Of a stretch of DNA of 38,518 bases, positions 36,769 through 38,518 are shown piece after piece. The position numbers were made by a program, and so were the translations under genes. Under the pieces are notes generated by a model. It had not been told where the DNA came from and made no database searches. It was given only the letters and a program-made list of their open reading frames with translations. This stretch comes from an uncultured Truepera sp. (GTDB lineage Bacteria; Deinococcota; Deinococci; Deinococcales; Trueperaceae), in assembly GCA_902806425.1 (NCBI GenBank), contig CADCWP010000057.1:1-38518 (forward strand). Reading direction: 5' to 3'. Every line of letters begins with the position of its first letter. The stretch's first letter is position 1.

Positions 36769-38025
36769 ATGCCGACGACCCGCTACAGTAAGTACGAAGC
36801 GACCCTAGACGACCTCGACATGAGCGAGCTGATGAAGATGATTCAGGACCGGCTCATGGAATCGGGCTATCAGCGCAACCCTTGGGACCCTGACCCCAAC
36901 TATCAGCAGTCGATGCAGGACCTTTACGACGCTATCGCTGAGGCTTTAATCAACAACGAGTTGGTCAGCGACGAGATGATCGAACAGGCGATGAACGCCG
37001 AGAACTGGATGGACTCGAAGCTCGGCGAAGCGGTCAAGGAACTCGCGCAGCGCCTCGAGCGCGAGGGCTACTTGAAGCCGCAAGAGGGCGACGGCGAGGA
37101 GCGCGACCCCAACAACCCCGGTCAGGGTGGTCAGGGCCCCGACCGCGATCCCGGTCAGGTCAAGTTCGAGCTGACAAATAAGGCCATCGACTTTTTGGGC
37201 TACCGTACACTCCGCGACGTGCTGGGCGGCGCTGGAAAGTCGTCGGTGGGCGCACACGAGACGAAATTTCAAACGACGGGCGTTGAGTCTTCAGCCGAGT
37301 CCAAGCCCTATGAGTTCGGTGACACCATCAATATGGACGTTGCGGCAACCTTTGGCAACGCCGCTAAACACGGGCTGAACGACGACGGCACCTTTGATTT
37401 ACAATACGGCGACCTCGAGGTCGTTCAGACCGAATATAACTCGTCGGCGGCGACCGTCGTCCTGCTCGACTGCTCGCACTCGATGATCCTTTACGGTGAG
37501 GACCGCTTCACTCCGGCCAAACAGGTGGCGCTGGCGCTCGCGCACCTGATTCAGACGCAGTATCGCGGCGACACCATCCAGTTCGCGCTCTTTCACAATT
37601 CTGCCGAAGAGCTGCCCCTCGCCAAGCTCGCGCAGGCGCAGGTCGGGCCGTACCACACCAACACGGCTGAAGGCTTGCGGTTGGCGCAGAAGATGCTCAA
37701 ACGCCAGAACAAAGACATGAAGCAGATCGTGATGATCACCGACGGTAAGCCCTCGGCTATCACGCTGCCGAACGGGCGCGTCTACAAAAACGCCTACGGC
37801 CTTGACCCGATGGTCTTGGGTGAGACGCTCCGCGAAGTCGGCAACTGCCGCCGTTCGGGAATCCAGATCAACACCTTTATGCTCGCCCGCGACCCCGAAC
37901 TCATCGCCTTCGTGCAGCGTGTTTCAGCGATGACGCAGGGCAAAGCGTACTTTACGACGCCCCACACCATCGGCCGCTACGTGCTCCAAGATTTTCAGTC
38001 GCGCCGGACGAAGACGGTCAATTAG
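36769..38025 (+). CDS. VWA-domain protein, partner of the AAA+ ATPase
   Basis: 418 residues, cytoplasmic (no signal). An N-terminal helical region with a Pro/Gly/Asp-rich linker ([24 protein letters not shown]) precedes a von Willebrand A domain with the MIDAS residues: LLDCSHSMI (DxSxS, near residue 233), a Thr in YHTNTAEGL, and MITDGKPSA (near 323). The metal site thus appears complete, supporting Mg-dependent contact with a partner, as for ChlD. GGAGGC precedes the ATG. The substrate of the pair is unknown; no metabolic gene nearby tells it. Confidence 0.88.
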   Translation: MPTTRYSKYEATLDDLDMSELMKMIQDRLMESGYQRNPWDPDPNYQQSMQDLYDAIAEALINNELVSDEMIEQAMNAENWMDSKLGEAVKELAQRLEREGYLKPQEGDGEERDPNNPGQGGQGPDRDPGQVKFELTNKAIDFLGYRTLRDVLGGAGKSSVGAHETKFQTTGVESSAESKPYEFGDTINMDVAATFGNAAKHGLNDDGTFDLQYGDLEVVQTEYNSSAATVVLLDCSHSMILYGEDRFTPAKQVALALAHLIQTQYRGDTIQFALFHNSAEELPLAKLAQAQVGPYHTNTAEGLRLAQKMLKRQNKDMKQIVMITDGKPSAITLPNGRVYKNAYGLDPMVLGETLREVGNCRRSGIQINTFMLARDPELIAFVQRVSAMTQGKAYFTTPHTIGRYVLQDFQSRRTKTVN

Positions 38026-38518
38026 CCCCTCCAAGCCAGGTTGCCAGCACCTTCGTCGGATACACCGGCGAGCGGCTGTGCCGGGGGCAAAAGCGCATCT
38101 TCACCCGGTTTTTCCAGCCAAAATCGCCTGGCTGGAAGAAGATCGCCGAAACGGTAAATGTCTATATCAAACGCCTCTAAGATTGACATAGCCTCTTTTT
38201 CTTCTCGTTCTGAAACTCCATTTTTCCACTTGCTGACGAGACGCCTGCGTGCGCTCTCGTCATGTCCCGTTTCAAGGAGCTTTTGTGTTTCCGCGTTCGA
38301 CTTGTGTTTGACCCTCGAAGCGCGTGTAAGATGCGCCATCAGCCGCGCTCTGTCCGGTAAGGCGAGCTTTTCAGCAAGGTGGTCTATTGCCGGTCTCGGC
38401 TTTAGGACAAGCTGCTCGTAGGTCACTACGGCCCAGTCGGATTCGATTTCACGTAACGGGACCGAGTTATGCAGACACCAGTCGAGTACCCCTCTTTGCA
38501 GCTTGGACCCGCTTTTGA
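38022..38518 (-). CDS. Sulfotransferase-family protein, 3' part (5' end outside the window)
   Basis: The frame runs on past the right edge of the window: before the ORF-track start (GTG 38426) it reads [31 protein letters not shown] and then [23 protein letters not shown]. This 'W.vvtYEqLv..P...i..La..L.lp' pattern is the C-terminal 3'-PAPS-binding side of sulfotransferases. Next is a helical stretch with Lys/Arg-rich [27 protein letters not shown], also family-like. The PAPS-binding P-loop would be upstream of the window. Convergent with the VWA gene; the coding ends overlap by 4 nt. The substrate is unknown. Confidence 0.6.
   Translation of the reverse strand, partial: KSGSKLQRGVLDWCLHNSVPLREIESDWAVVTYEQLVLKPRPAIDHLAEKLALPDRARLMAHLTRASRVKHKSNAETQKLLETGHDESARRRLVSKWKNGVSEREEKEAMSILEAFDIDIYRFGDLLPARRFWLEKPGEDALLPPAQPLAGVSDEGAGNLAWRG

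Overview
The window is GC-rich, gene-dense bacterial chromosome. I think it comes from the Deinococcota, most likely near Truepera, but this is inference. The clues are a cinA-recA-rny operon, a RecA P-loop of the GPESGGKTT type, a T-box in front of valS, and several genes with a TANNNT -10 box 5-6 nt before the ATG and no Shine-Dalgarno (a leaderless pattern common in Deinococcota). No tRNA, rRNA or CRISPR array was seen.

Layout. 1-3.0 kb: trmB (5' end cut by the window), asnS and crcB. 3.1-4.3 kb: a beta-propeller lipoprotein closed by a 30-bp perfect palindrome. 4.4-7.2 kb (minus): a membrane-anchored pseudokinase followed by guaA. 7.3-8.4 kb: Mrp/ApbC Fe-S carrier. 8.66-10.22 kb: a short-chain dehydrogenase pseudogene broken by a stop, at least three frameshifts and a 775-bp IS1-family element with an 8-bp target duplication. 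10.3-10.8 kb (minus): an Imm-5-like putative immunity protein. 11.3-14.9 kb: promoter, valine-type T-box leader, a methyltransferase with a 5-bp duplication frameshift, and valS. 15.1-16.1 kb (minus): a membrane GGDEF protein.

16.2-23.3 kb is a phosphate block: a PhoX-like phosphatase, a translationally coupled small protein resembling a lone tyrosine-recombinase core-binding domain, a fasciclin-domain protein, then pstS, pstC, pstA and pstB. CTGA-type direct repeats with an 11-bp period (Pho-box geometry) precede pstS and pstC, and a terminator-like palindrome separates these two genes. 23.4-24.5 kb is a decayed PQQ-type sugar dehydrogenase.

24.56-28.2 kb is a compact arsenic operon and the most interesting part of the window: arsR from a leaderless, operator-overlapped promoter; an unlisted 28-residue peptide with eight cysteines; a GC-rich hairpin; a 14-codon ORF; an ArsM arsenite methyltransferase fused to an ArsN-like GNAT domain; an Acr3 efflux pump; and two tandem thioredoxin-type ArsC reductases. 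Most junctions overlap by 4 nt. The operon would sense As(III), possibly bind it, methylate it, export it and reduce As(V). The Cys-rich peptide may be a miniature metallothionein, or a cysteine-sensing leader peptide given the hairpin directly behind it.

28.2-35.0 kb (minus) is housekeeping: cinA-recA-rny, then prs (with a leader attenuator-like hairpin), rplY and pth, with a decayed cupin gene on the plus strand between rny and prs. 35.27-38.0 kb: a ChlI/MoxR-type AAA+ ATPase with a VWA partner. The right edge holds the 3' end of a sulfotransferase-like gene. Several broken genes with simple frameshifts occur here; whether they are true decay or base-calling errors cannot be decided from the sequence alone.
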